A stretch of DNA of 64,000 nt. Source: Chryseobacterium gleum. GTDB lineage: Bacteria; Bacteroidota; Bacteroidia; Flavobacteriales; Flavobacteriaceae. Of the stretch, positions 51,817-60,415 are shown in pieces; positions within the stretch are counted from its first letter, which is position 1, and each line of letters opens with the position of its first letter. The notes below the pieces were generated by a model, which saw nothing but the letters and a program-made list of their open reading frames with translations, searched no databases and was not told the DNA's origin. Both the position numbers and the translations under genes were made by a program. The stretch covers positions 1 through 64,000 of the forward strand of contig CAMCVI010000008.1 in the NCBI GenBank assembly GCA_945881885.1. Reading direction: 5' to 3'.

Positions 51817-52079
51817 AATGCAAATAAACTCGTTTTAACGACATTTTATTGCAAAAACACCTTCTTGGCTTTAAAAAAAAAGATATTTAATCTAACATTG
51901 GTTTAAATAAGCGGTTTTCAATAGTAAATTCTTATTAAAAATTAAAACACATATAAGATTTTCTGATAGTTGCTGATTTGTAATTTATTTTGAAAAAAGA
52001 ATTAAAAATTAAAAGAAACCTATTATTTTTACCAAAATTAAAAAACCGATTTCCAAATTAATAATCATACCATATAAAA

Positions 52080-52628
52080 ATGAAAAAATTACTAAGCATT
52101 GTTGCAATGAGTGTAACATTAATTTCTTGTCAACAAACAACAACTTCAAAAGCAGAATTTAAAACAGGTTATATTGATACCTCTGTTTTGTTAGAAAAAT
52201 ACGAAAAGTTTAAAGATGAAAATGAAAAGTTTAAAGTTAAATCTGAAGAAATAGGCAGACCATTAGAAACTAAAGGCAGACAATTACAAGCAGAAAAAGA
52301 CGCATTTCAACGCAACGCACAGGCCAACGGTCAAGCCTGGGCCCAACAAAAATATGCCGAATTGCAACAAAGAGAACAACAGATTTTACAAGAGAGAGAT
52401 CAAGTTTTAGCCCAAATTCAAGCAGAAGGCGGAAAGCTTCAGGACACTTTAATTATACAAGTTAAAAAATATATCAGAGAATTCGGTAAAAAACAAAAAT
52501 TCGATTACATTTTTACTACATCTGATGACATGCCAACTGTAATTTATGGGAAAGATTCCTATAACTTAACAGATAAGTTGCTGAAAGAACTAAACGATCA
52601 ATACAAAGCAACAAACCAAAAAAAATAA
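52080..52628 (+). CDS. OmpH/Skp-like lipoprotein
   Basis: A 182-residue protein with lipobox LISC (Cys17), then FKTGYIDTSVLLEKYEKFKDENEKFK, the typical OmpH start, a long coiled coil (about 45-130, rich in Gln/Glu/Lys) and the family end FDYIFTTSDDMPTVIYGKDSYNLTDKLLKELN. Skp-type proteins are periplasmic chaperones for outer-membrane proteins; a lipid anchor is common in the Bacteroidetes versions. It is transcribed alone and has a strong terminator. Confidence 0.87.
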   Translation: MKKLLSIVAMSVTLISCQQTTTSKAEFKTGYIDTSVLLEKYEKFKDENEKFKVKSEEIGRPLETKGRQLQAEKDAFQRNAQANGQAWAQQKYAELQQREQQILQERDQVLAQIQAEGGKLQDTLIIQVKKYIREFGKKQKFDYIFTTSDDMPTVIYGKDSYNLTDKLLKELNDQYKATNQKK

Positions 52629-52634
52629 TAAACT

Positions 52635-52661
52635 AGCCTTGAGAAATCAAGGCTTTTTTTA
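52635..52661 (+). terminator. Terminator of the OmpH-like gene
   Basis: AGCCTTGA / TCAAGGCT stem (52635-52642 / 52647-52654) with a GAAA loop and seven T. Confidence 0.88.
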
Positions 52662-52671
52662 TTTTATTATG

Positions 52672-52686
52672 CTGAACTTGTTTCAG
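52672..52686. repeat. CTGAACTTGTTTCAG palindrome, copy 2
   Basis: Exact second copy of the 15-bp sequence at 42272-42286, again directly next to a terminator. Confidence 0.65.
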
Positions 52687-52775
52687 AAACTTTTTTCAAT
52701 TAAATTTGTTTATCAACGAAAAATAAAATACCATTAATTATTTGCCTTTAACCTTATATCTAAACTATCCGCCAA

Positions 52776-55049
52776 ATGAAAAACCTATCAAAAGCCGCTC
52801 AGTACACCCTGCAATTTATCAATCAAACCAATAAATCTGTTTTTTTAACAGGTAAAGCAGGAACTGGAAAAACCACACTTCTTAAAGAAATTATTGCCAC
52901 TTCACACAAAAACACAGTTGTGGTTGCTCCTACCGGAATTGCCGCTCTTAATGCAGGCGGCGTAACCATACATTCAATGTTTCAATTGCCGTTTGCGGCT
53001 TTCATTCCTGATTTCAAGGAAGTTCATTCCAACTCGCAGCAATATAAATTTGAAACAAAAAGTACAATCACCAAACATTTTCGAATGAATGGCACTAAAA
53101 AACAAGTGCTTGTAAATTTAGAACTGCTAATTATTGACGAAGTGTCTATGCTCCGTCCAGACGTATTAGATGCGATTGATTTTATGCTTCAAAAAGTGCG
53201 TCGAATTGATGCGCCTTTTGGTGGCGTTCAAGTACTTTTTATAGGCGATTTATTGCAATTACCACCCGTAATTAAGCAAGAAGAATGGTATGAATTAAAA
53301 AAATATTACCAAGGCATGTTCTTTTTTCATTCGCAAGTAATACAACAAAATCCACTTTTATATATTGAATTAGATAAGATTTATCGGCAAGATGACGAGG
53401 AATTCATCTCTATTTTAAATAACCTTCGAAACAACAAAATCACTAAAGAAAATATTGCTGTTTTAAATCAATATGTAAACCCAAATTTTAATATAAAAGA
53501 GCATAACGGCTGCATCATTGTTACCACACATAATGCTAAAGCAGAAGATATTAATAAAGAGGCTTTAGCAGAATTAAAAGCTAAAACACATACTTACTTT
53601 CCTGAAATAGTAGCGGATTTTCCTGAGAAAATTTATCCAATTGAACCAAAAATGGATTTGAAAGTTGGCGCCCAAGTAATGTTTATTAAAAACGATACTT
53701 CTATTGAAAAAAATTATTTTAATGGAAAAATTGGTAAAATTACTTCTTTAGCTGAAAAAGAAATCTTGGTGTATTTTGAAGAAGAAAACAAAACCGTGGA
53801 GGTAGATTTGTACACGTGGGAAAACATAAAATACAAGGTAAATCCCGACACAAAAGAGATTGAGGAAACAATTGAAGGTACATTTAGTCATTATCCTTTA
53901 AAATTGGCTTGGGCAATAACGGTTCATAAAAGCCAAGGATTAACTTTTGATAACGCTGCGTTGGATGTTTCACGTGTATTTGCGCCTGGTCAAGCCTACG
54001 TGGCTTTATCCCGACTTCGTTCGTTAAAAGGGTTAATTTTACTTTCTCCAATCCAATTAAACGGCATTTCTTCTGACACAGAAGTTTTAAATTATGCCAA
54101 CAATAAAGCGGATGAAATTGTTTTAGAGAAATCGTTAGCATTAGAAACGAAGCATTTTTTACGATTAGAATTATGTAAAAGTTTCGATTTCAGACAATTG
54201 GCACAACAATGGCGCAATCATTTATTTTCGTACAATGACGAAGTTGCTAATTCTTCAAAATCAAAATACCGAATTTGGGCACAACAAAACGAAAGCATTG
54301 TGGCAGCTTTATTAGATACTTCACAAAAATTCAGCACCCAGATTCAGAAAATTTGTTACCAAGAAGTTATTGATATTCCATTTTTAGCGGAACGTTGCGA
54401 AGCGGCTTATCAATATTATTTTAAAACATTAGATTACCAAGTCACCGATTTGCTTTTGAAGATTGCTGAAGTTAGTAACCTAAAAAAATCTAATATGTTT
54501 CACGATGAACTTTTAGAATTAGAGGAAATTCAGGTAAAAACTGTTTTGCAGTTGAAAAAATCGATGTTGTTGGTTAAAAACTTAGTCAACGGAATTGAAT
54601 TCAATAAAAACACCATGTCATCAGACGAAATGAAGTATTATAAAATTAATAAAATAGCTTCGTTATCTGAAAAATTCAAGGAAATTGACGGTTTTGTAGC
54701 CAAAGATCATTCGGAAACATTTAGTAAGAAAACCAAAGCTAAAAAAGCCAAATCAACAGAACCAAAAAAGGCAACTTTAGAAATCACTTTAGATCTTTGG
54801 AAAGAGAATTTATCCATTGAAGAAATCGCAGCCAAGCGAAAAGTTACAGTTGGCACAATTTATTTACACTTTATCAAACTAATTCAAATGGAAGCTTTAA
54901 CCATCACAGATGTAATGTCCGATGAAAAAATCGCAACATTACAAGAGGTTTTTAAGGACTATAAAGGAGAAGGTTTGGGAGTTTTAAAAGAAAAACACGG
55001 CGACGCTTTCTCTTGGGAAGAATTGCGTTTGTTTAATGTAAGCTTGTAA
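52776..55049 (+). CDS. PIF1-like superfamily 1 helicase with C-terminal HTH
   Basis: A 757-residue ATPase. Walker A TGKAGTGKTTLL is at about 25-36, DEVSMLRPDVLD is Walker B, GDLLQLPPV is motif III, and HKSQGLTFDNAALDVSRVFAPGQAYVALSRLRSL covers motifs V and VI. This is the PIF1/RecD2 pattern, suggesting 5'-3' DNA unwinding. The C-terminal part (about 665-757) has a helix-turn-helix (LSIEEIAAKRKVTVGTIYLHFIKL), similar to the HTH end of RecQ. A role in replication or repair is likely. The codons at 53967-53982 include a half parS sequence. Confidence 0.88.
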   Translation: MKNLSKAAQYTLQFINQTNKSVFLTGKAGTGKTTLLKEIIATSHKNTVVVAPTGIAALNAGGVTIHSMFQLPFAAFIPDFKEVHSNSQQYKFETKSTITKHFRMNGTKKQVLVNLELLIIDEVSMLRPDVLDAIDFMLQKVRRIDAPFGGVQVLFIGDLLQLPPVIKQEEWYELKKYYQGMFFFHSQVIQQNPLLYIELDKIYRQDDEEFISILNNLRNNKITKENIAVLNQYVNPNFNIKEHNGCIIVTTHNAKAEDINKEALAELKAKTHTYFPEIVADFPEKIYPIEPKMDLKVGAQVMFIKNDTSIEKNYFNGKIGKITSLAEKEILVYFEEENKTVEVDLYTWENIKYKVNPDTKEIEETIEGTFSHYPLKLAWAITVHKSQGLTFDNAALDVSRVFAPGQAYVALSRLRSLKGLILLSPIQLNGISSDTEVLNYANNKADEIVLEKSLALETKHFLRLELCKSFDFRQLAQQWRNHLFSYNDEVANSSKSKYRIWAQQNESIVAALLDTSQKFSTQIQKICYQEVIDIPFLAERCEAAYQYYFKTLDYQVTDLLLKIAEVSNLKKSNMFHDELLELEEIQVKTVLQLKKSMLLVKNLVNGIEFNKNTMSSDEMKYYKINKIASLSEKFKEIDGFVAKDHSETFSKKTKAKKAKSTEPKKATLEITLDLWKENLSIEEIAAKRKVTVGTIYLHFIKLIQMEALTITDVMSDEKIATLQEVFKDYKGEGLGVLKEKHGDAFSWEELRLFNVSL

Positions 55050-55051
55050 TT

Positions 55052-55081
55052 AAAAAAACTCAGAAAAGTCTGAGTTTTTTT
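55052..55081 (+). terminator. Helicase-gene terminator
   Basis: AAAAAACTCAGA / TCTGAGTTTTTT stem (loop AAAG), 3 bp after the stop codon. Confidence 0.85.
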
Positions 55082-55084
55082 CGT

Positions 55085-55126
55085 AAATCCCAAATCCCAA
55101 ATCCCAAATCGTAATTCGTAATTTTA
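55085..55126. repeat. Heptamer array AAATCCC x3 with diverged copies
   Basis: AAATCCC is repeated exactly three times (55085-55105), then AAATCGT and AATTCGT and AATTTTA in the same 7-bp register. It lies between the convergent helicase and DoxX genes. Confidence 0.85.
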
Positions 55127-55127
55127 T

Positions 55128-55505
55128 TTACAGCCAATACACGCCCAATAAAGCTGGAATTAAATAAATAACAATCGTTCTGGCGCCATCATAATCTTTT
55201 GCAATTCTTTGTCCAAAAAGCAATAACAAAAGCGTAACACAAGAAACCATACAAGCATAATCGCCCATAATGGTTCTGCCGCTCATAATATTCTCAGCAA
55301 TTCCCATAATCGACAAAACGCCTGCTACAATTTCTAAAGCCAAAACCGTTAACAAAGCTGCAGGCACTTGGTTTTTTAAAAAAGTCTGAGAAAAATGACC
55401 TTTTAACCAACTTACATTTCCGTTCCAATCGGCAATTTTATCATACCCTGACTGTAAAAAAGTAATCGCTAAAAAAGCTAATAATAGTAGCGCAAATTCA
55501 TTCAT
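55128..55505 (-). CDS. DoxX-family membrane protein
   Basis: A 125-residue protein with about four membrane helices (start MNEFALLLLAFLAITFLQSGYDKIADW). The Q-S-G-Y-D-K stretch after helix 1 and the total size match the DoxX/DoxD family. In other bacteria DoxX proteins are linked to thiosulfate:quinone oxidation or redox homeostasis; the role here is unknown. It is downstream of holB with a 26-bp gap, so it may be co-transcribed. Confidence 0.75.
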   Translation of the reverse strand: MNEFALLLLAFLAITFLQSGYDKIADWNGNVSWLKGHFSQTFLKNQVPAALLTVLALEIVAGVLSIMGIAENIMSGRTIMGDYACMVSCVTLLLLLFGQRIAKDYDGARTIVIYLIPALLGVYWL

Positions 55506-55531
55506 AATTTTGTTTTATTTAATTAGTAAAT

Positions 55532-56689
55532 CTAAACTTCTTTTTGATGCAATAATCTTGTTAATTTTATTGATAAATCGGTTAAAATAATATTGCTGTT
55601 TCCGTTTCTTTCTATATGATAAATAGCATCTTCTAATTCTTTAAAAATAGCCATAATGTTATTTCCGTGAACAAATGGCGCAAATTTTTCTAATTTAAAA
55701 TTCTCAAAATTAGGTTCTAAATATACTAAATCAGTAGCTTGATAATTTAACAACAAAGCCTGTCTAAAAAACTGAATGCAAAATTGTAAAAAGTTCTTCT
55801 GTGTTTCTCTGCCTTCTTTGGCAATTGTGGTGCTCCAAGAAATTAAATCGGCAATTACGCTTGCGTTTCCTTTGGCTTTAAATGCGGCACGAACCCAGTT
55901 GATAAACCATTCTTCAAAAACGGCATCTTCTCCATCTTGGTGCAATAAATGTAAAGCTTTATTATAATTACCTTCACATTGATGTGCTATTTTTTTGGCC
56001 AAATTTGTCTCAACTTGATGACTAGAAATTAACTTTTCGGTAATGATTTGTTCTGGTAAAGCCAAAAAATCAACCATTTGGCAACGCGAAATAATCGTTT
56101 GTAACAAATCGTCAACACTTTCAGAAATTAAAATAAAAACCGTTTTTTCAGGTGGTTCTTCTAATAATTTCAGTAATTTATTTGCTGCGTCTGTTCTCAT
56201 TTTATCTGCCATCCAAATAATCATTACCTTATAACCGCCTTCGTAGGCTTTTAATGATAAATTTTTATTAATTGCCGCCGATTCTTTAACACTAATAATG
56301 CCTTGTTTTTTAGGAATTTCTAATTTTTTATACCAGTCAAATAAACTACCATAAGGGTTTTCTTTGACAAAACTGCGCCATTGTTCTAGGAAATTTGTAC
56401 TTACTACATTATCGCCTTTTACATCTTCTGTAGTTGTAATAGGATATACAAAATGCATATCTGGATGCGAATAATGGTCAAATTTTAAATTACATGCAGT
56501 ATTTCCAGAGTTGTTCTCACCACCAGAATTATTACACAAAATATATTGCGCATAAGCTATAGCCATTGGCAGTGTTCCCGAACCTTCAGGACCAACAAAT
56601 AATTGAGCATGCGGAACCCTTCCGGCGTTTGCGGTAGTAATTAAAAAGTTCTTAATATGGTCTTGACCAAGGATGTCTTTAAAAAGCAT
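55532..56689 (-). CDS. holB: DNA polymerase III subunit delta-prime
   Basis: Clamp-loader subunit of 385 residues. The AAA+ fold begins LFKDILGQDHIKNFLITTANAGRVPHAQLFVGPEGSGTLPMA. The P-loop position is GPEGSGTL, without the Lys needed for ATP binding, as in delta-prime. A zinc-binding-type Cys region lies around CNNSGG and NTACNLKF. KLLKLLEEPPEKTVFILISESVDDLLQTIISRCQ is the sensor/SRC region. The start codon follows a TATATTTG -7 element by only 4 bp. Confidence 0.9.
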   Translation of the reverse strand: MLFKDILGQDHIKNFLITTANAGRVPHAQLFVGPEGSGTLPMAIAYAQYILCNNSGGENNSGNTACNLKFDHYSHPDMHFVYPITTTEDVKGDNVVSTNFLEQWRSFVKENPYGSLFDWYKKLEIPKKQGIISVKESAAINKNLSLKAYEGGYKVMIIWMADKMRTDAANKLLKLLEEPPEKTVFILISESVDDLLQTIISRCQMVDFLALPEQIITEKLISSHQVETNLAKKIAHQCEGNYNKALHLLHQDGEDAVFEEWFINWVRAAFKAKGNASVIADLISWSTTIAKEGRETQKNFLQFCIQFFRQALLLNYQATDLVYLEPNFENFKLEKFAPFVHGNNIMAIFKELEDAIYHIERNGNSNIILTDLSIKLTRLLHQKEV

Positions 56690-56693
56690 GTAG

Positions 56694-56701
56694 CAAATAT
56701 A
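56694..56701 (-). promoter_or_regulatory. holB promoter, -7 element
   Basis: The minus strand reads TATATTTG, ending 4 bp before the holB ATG. Transcription would start at or next to the start codon. Confidence 0.5.
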
Positions 56702-56714
56702 AGCGATTTTTATC

Positions 56715-56743
56715 TTGGTTTTAAAATCAAACTTTTATATTTG
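56715..56743 (+). promoter_or_regulatory. pgk promoter
   Basis: TTG at 56715-56717 and TATATTTG at 56736-56743, spacing 18 bp. Confidence 0.65.
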
Positions 56744-56773
56744 CAAATAACCTAAACAACAAACGCTTTTCTC

Positions 56774-57961
56774 ATGAAAACAATATTCGACATCAATTTT
56801 AACAACAAAAAAGCTTTAATCCGTGTAGATTTTAACGTGCCTTTAGATGAAAATTTTAAAGTAACAGACGCCAACCGAATTGAAGCTGCTAAACCAACTA
56901 TTGATAAAATTTTAAACGATGGCGGGTCGGTAATTTTAATGTCGCATTTAGGAAGACCAAATGGAAAAGAAGATAAATATTCACTTAGTCATATTATATA
57001 TAAAATTGAAGAAGTTTTAGGAAAAAGAGTAAAATTTGCTGCAGATTGTAGAGGTGAAATTGCCAAAGAAGCCGCTGCAAATTTACAAAATGGCGAAATA
57101 TTGGTCTTGGAAAATTTACGTTTTTATGCCGAAGAAGAAGCCGGAGATGTTAGTTTTTCTAAAGAATTAGCAAGTTTAGGCGACGTGTATGTAAACGACG
57201 CTTTCGGAACAGCACACAGGGCACACGCTTCAACTACAATTATTGCCAACGAATTTCCAAATGATAAATGTTTTGGTGCTTTATTAGCAAAAGAAATTGA
57301 AAGTATCAATAAAGTATTAAAAAACTCTGAAAAGCCAGTTACGGCTATACTTGGAGGAAGTAAAGTTTCTTCAAAAATTACCATTATTGAAAATATTTTA
57401 GACAAAGTCGATCATATGATTATTGGTGGCGGAATGACGTTTACGTTTATCAAAGCAATGGGCGGCAACATTGGAAATTCTATTTGTGAAGACGACAAAA
57501 TGGATTTGGCTTTAGACATCATGAAACAAGCCACAACAAAAGGTGTGAAAATTCATTTACCAATTGATGTTTTAGTGGCTGATGCTTTTTCAAATGAAGC
57601 CAATACGCAAATTGTAAATGTAGCTGAAATTCCGGCTGGATGGCAAGGTTTAGATGCAGGTCCGAAAACATTAGAAATGTTAAAAGACGTAGTGTTAAAC
57701 TCAAAAACCATACTTTGGAACGGACCAATCGGTGTGTTTGAATTGCCAACTTTTGCCAACGGAACCATTACTTTAGGAGACTTTATTGCCGAATCTACAC
57801 AAAACGGCTGTTTCTCATTAGTAGGCGGTGGCGATAGTGTAGCAGCAGTAAAACAATTTGGTTTAGAAGACAAAATGAGCTACGTTTCTACAGGTGGCGG
57901 TGCGATGTTGGAAATGTTAGAAGGAAAAACGTTACCAGGAATAGCAGCTATTTTGAAGTAG
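56774..57961 (+). CDS. pgk: Phosphoglycerate kinase
   Basis: Glycolytic enzyme transferring phosphate from 1,3-bisphosphoglycerate to ADP. The 395-residue sequence shows [21 protein letters not shown] at the start, [22 protein letters not shown], the hinge [20 protein letters not shown] and the nucleotide-binding end [12 protein letters not shown] and [13 protein letters not shown]. The length is normal. By eye it is one of the most GC-rich genes in the window, as expected for a highly expressed gene. It is divergent from holB and transcribed singly. Confidence 0.97.
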   Translation: MKTIFDINFNNKKALIRVDFNVPLDENFKVTDANRIEAAKPTIDKILNDGGSVILMSHLGRPNGKEDKYSLSHIIYKIEEVLGKRVKFAADCRGEIAKEAAANLQNGEILVLENLRFYAEEEAGDVSFSKELASLGDVYVNDAFGTAHRAHASTTIIANEFPNDKCFGALLAKEIESINKVLKNSEKPVTAILGGSKVSSKITIIENILDKVDHMIIGGGMTFTFIKAMGGNIGNSICEDDKMDLALDIMKQATTKGVKIHLPIDVLVADAFSNEANTQIVNVAEIPAGWQGLDAGPKTLEMLKDVVLNSKTILWNGPIGVFELPTFANGTITLGDFIAESTQNGCFSLVGGGDSVAAVKQFGLEDKMSYVSTGGGAMLEMLEGKTLPGIAAILK

Positions 57962-58034
57962 AAAATCGCAACCCATCTAAATCACCGACGAAATCCCTAA
58001 AAAAACGTTAAAATGAAAATTTAAATGTTAAAAG

Positions 58035-58066
58035 TTGGGTACTTAGCAATAAATAAAATATATTTG
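58035..58066 (+). promoter_or_regulatory. Promoter of the transglycosylase gene
   Basis: TTG at 58035-58037 and TATATTTG at 58059-58066, spacing 21 bp. The leader is about 70 nt. Confidence 0.6.
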
Positions 58067-58142
58067 CCTTTATACAAGTAATTGTATATTAATGATTTAG
58101 ATAAAATGCTCCGGAATTTAGGGAGAAAAAACACATAAAAGC

Positions 58143-59846
58143 ATGAAAAAAATAGTTCTCGTAGCCCTTGCTCTTTTTTTGTCAAACGTATTGTTGGCGC
58201 AACAAAGCAAGGAGATAATCCCTACACTTTTTACACCAAAAATATCTTATTTAGATTCGCTTAAAGCTACGTTTTCAAACCACGCAACTAGCAATTGTAT
58301 CGATGAAAGATGGATGAAAGAAATATCAGATGCCACTTTATCCAATGAAATGTTTTTTGATATTGAAAACATGAATATTGACGAGAAAGTAGCTTATAAT
58401 TTAGATACAGAATTACTAAAGAAAAGATTACACAAATTAGATGTGCAATCGCCATTTGTAATTGAATACAATCCAGCTTTGGAAAACGTAATTAAATCGT
58501 TTTTAAAAAACAGATCCAAAAGTTTTGAAAGACAAATGGCTATTGCGGAATATTATTTTCCTTTGTTTGAAGAAAAACTATCAAAATACAATTTACCCTT
58601 AGAAATTAAATATTTAGCCATTGTAGAATCGGCTTTACAACCCAAAGCCAAATCAAAAGTAGGCGCTGGTGGTTTATGGCAATTTATGCCAGAAACAGGT
58701 AAACAATATAAATTAAACATTACAACTTATGTTGACGAGCGTCACGATCCAATAAAATCGACTGAAGCCGCTTGTCATTATATGCTGAATATGTATGAAA
58801 TTTTTGGCGATTGGAGCTTGGTTTTGGCCTCATACAATTGCGGACCAGGTAATGTTTCTAAAGCCATCAGACGTTCAGGCGGAAAAACAGATTATTGGGA
58901 AATTAGAAAATATTTACCACGAGAAACCGCCAATTATTTGCCCGCTTTTTTAGCTACAATGTACATTTACGAATTCAAAAAAGAACACGGTTTAGTAGCG
59001 CAAAAAGCAGAAATGAAGTATGCGGAAACCGACACGGTTATGGTGAAACACGCCATGACGTTCAAACAAATATCAGATTTATTAGACATTTCTGAGGCAC
59101 AATTGGAATATTTAAATCCAATTTATAAGGCAAAATACATTCCTTCCATTAACAAGGAATATTTTTATTTGCGTTTGCCGAAAAATAAAATTGGCATTTT
59201 TGTATCTAATGAAGAAAAAATTTATGGGTATTTAGCGTATTTAGAACAAGAAAAAATCAATAAAATTCAATTGGCATTACAAGCCAAAAAACGAGACAGT
59301 ATTGCCAAACAAGATTCTTTAGCTATTGCAGCAAATCTTATAGATAAAAACAGCGATACTACGGAATACGAAGAAGTTATAAAAAAACGCACAAAAGAAG
59401 TGGTAAGTAAAGATTATCACAAAGTGAAAAAAGGGGAAACGCTAAGTGAAATTGCTGATAAAAATAAAGTTAGTATTATTAACTTAAGAAAATGGAACAA
59501 CATCAAGGGAAGTAATATTAATGCCGGACAAAGTTTAGTAATTCAAACTACCAAAAAAGTCACGGTCAACGAAGTCGTCAAAAAACCGAAAACGAAAACC
59601 GAATTAATTGAACCAGCAGTTGCAAATGCAGTTGCTGAAAACACTGAAAAACCAACTGAAAACAAATATTCTTCTGCCAAAAGTAAAATTGAAATCATGG
59701 AGGATTACTATATCGTACAAAAAGGAGATTCCATTTTTTCAATCACTAAAAAGTTTCCAAACTTAACGGCAGACGATTTAAAAAAGAAAAATGATTTAAA
59801 AACAGACAATATTCAACCTGGAATGAAGTTAAAAATTCAAGGATAA
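58143..59846 (+). CDS. Membrane-bound lytic transglycosylase D-like, two LysM domains
   Basis: A 567-residue exported peptidoglycan lytic transglycosylase. A signal peptide (about 1-20, ending LLAQ) is followed by an SLT domain (about 150-280): IVESALQPKAKSKVGAGGLWQFMP has the catalytic Glu and the GLWQ motif, and VLASYNCGPGNVSKAI follows. Two LysM modules bind glycan: about 422-463 (YHKVKKGETLSEIADKNKVS) and about 522-566 (YYIVQKGDSIFSITKKF). This is the MltD architecture. It is transcribed singly and has a promoter at 58035 and a terminator at 59870. Confidence 0.92.
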   Translation: MKKIVLVALALFLSNVLLAQQSKEIIPTLFTPKISYLDSLKATFSNHATSNCIDERWMKEISDATLSNEMFFDIENMNIDEKVAYNLDTELLKKRLHKLDVQSPFVIEYNPALENVIKSFLKNRSKSFERQMAIAEYYFPLFEEKLSKYNLPLEIKYLAIVESALQPKAKSKVGAGGLWQFMPETGKQYKLNITTYVDERHDPIKSTEAACHYMLNMYEIFGDWSLVLASYNCGPGNVSKAIRRSGGKTDYWEIRKYLPRETANYLPAFLATMYIYEFKKEHGLVAQKAEMKYAETDTVMVKHAMTFKQISDLLDISEAQLEYLNPIYKAKYIPSINKEYFYLRLPKNKIGIFVSNEEKIYGYLAYLEQEKINKIQLALQAKKRDSIAKQDSLAIAANLIDKNSDTTEYEEVIKKRTKEVVSKDYHKVKKGETLSEIADKNKVSIINLRKWNNIKGSNINAGQSLVIQTTKKVTVNEVVKKPKTKTELIEPAVANAVAENTEKPTENKYSSAKSKIEIMEDYYIVQKGDSIFSITKKFPNLTADDLKKKNDLKTDNIQPGMKLKIQG

Positions 59847-59869
59847 AATTGTTTTTACGCCCATAAATG

Positions 59870-59912
59870 CCTTTGTAAAAGTTTAATTAAATGCTTTCAC
59901 AAAGGTTTTTTT
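59870..59912 (+). terminator. Transglycosylase-gene terminator
   Basis: CCTTTGTAAAAG / CTTTCACAAAGG stem (one mismatch) followed by seven T. Confidence 0.75.
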
Positions 59913-59943
59913 GTTTCAAAAAGTAAAAAAAGTTTTAGTTTTG
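59911..59943 (+). promoter_or_regulatory. Promoter of the GNAT gene
   Basis: TTG at 59911-59913, in the terminator's T run, and TAGTTTTG at 59936-59943, spacing 22 bp. Confidence 0.5.
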
Positions 59944-59962
59944 TCAATCTATTAAAGACAAA

Positions 59963-60406
59963 ATGATTCAATTTAAAATAAAGCCATTCCTTGAACTTTC
60001 TACAAACGAGCTATATGCAATCTTACAATTGCGCTCAGAAGTGTTTGTAGTGGAGCAAAACTGCGTCTATCAAGACATTGACGGGAAAGACCAAAAAGCC
60101 ATTCATGTTTTAGGGTATTCTGAAGGTATTTTAGTTGCATATTCCCGTCTATTTAAACCGAAAGATTATTTTGAATATGCCTCAATTGGCCGAGTTATTG
60201 TGAAAGCTTCTCACCGAGATCAAAAATTGGGTCACGAATTAATGCGAGTTTCTATAGATGCGATTACCACACTTTTTCAGGAAACTAAAATCACTATTTC
60301 TGCCCAACTTTATTTGCAAAAATTTTATGAAAGTCACGGTTTTGTTGTAGTTGGCGAAAGTTATTTAGAAGATGATATTCCGCATATTGAAATGAAAAGG
60401 GTGTAG
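59963..60406 (+). CDS. GNAT N-acetyltransferase, ElaA type
   Basis: A 147-residue acetyltransferase. The start LSTNELYAILQLRSEVFVVEQNCVYQDIDGKDQ is typical of ElaA-like GNAT proteins, the acetyl-CoA-binding part is IGRVIVKASHRDQKLGHELM, and the end is FYESHGFVVVGESYLEDDIPHIEM. The substrate is unknown. It is convergent with the OmpA gene, only 9 bp apart, so no separate terminator fits between them. Confidence 0.87.
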   Translation: MIQFKIKPFLELSTNELYAILQLRSEVFVVEQNCVYQDIDGKDQKAIHVLGYSEGILVAYSRLFKPKDYFEYASIGRVIVKASHRDQKLGHELMRVSIDAITTLFQETKITISAQLYLQKFYESHGFVVVGESYLEDDIPHIEMKRV

Positions 60407-60415
60407 TTTTGTAAA

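Noticed and set aside
51817..52079. Possible small gene or RNA in the 263-bp gap
   Set aside because: Only AT-rich sequence with frequent stops, and no stable hairpin or promoter-terminator pair was seen.
53967..53982. TGTTTCACGTGTATTT in the helicase gene as a fifth parS site
   Set aside because: Only the left half matches the consensus, and it lies in coding sequence.
57124..57873. Minus-strand frames opposite pgk
   Set aside because: Shadows of pgk caused by its codon bias.
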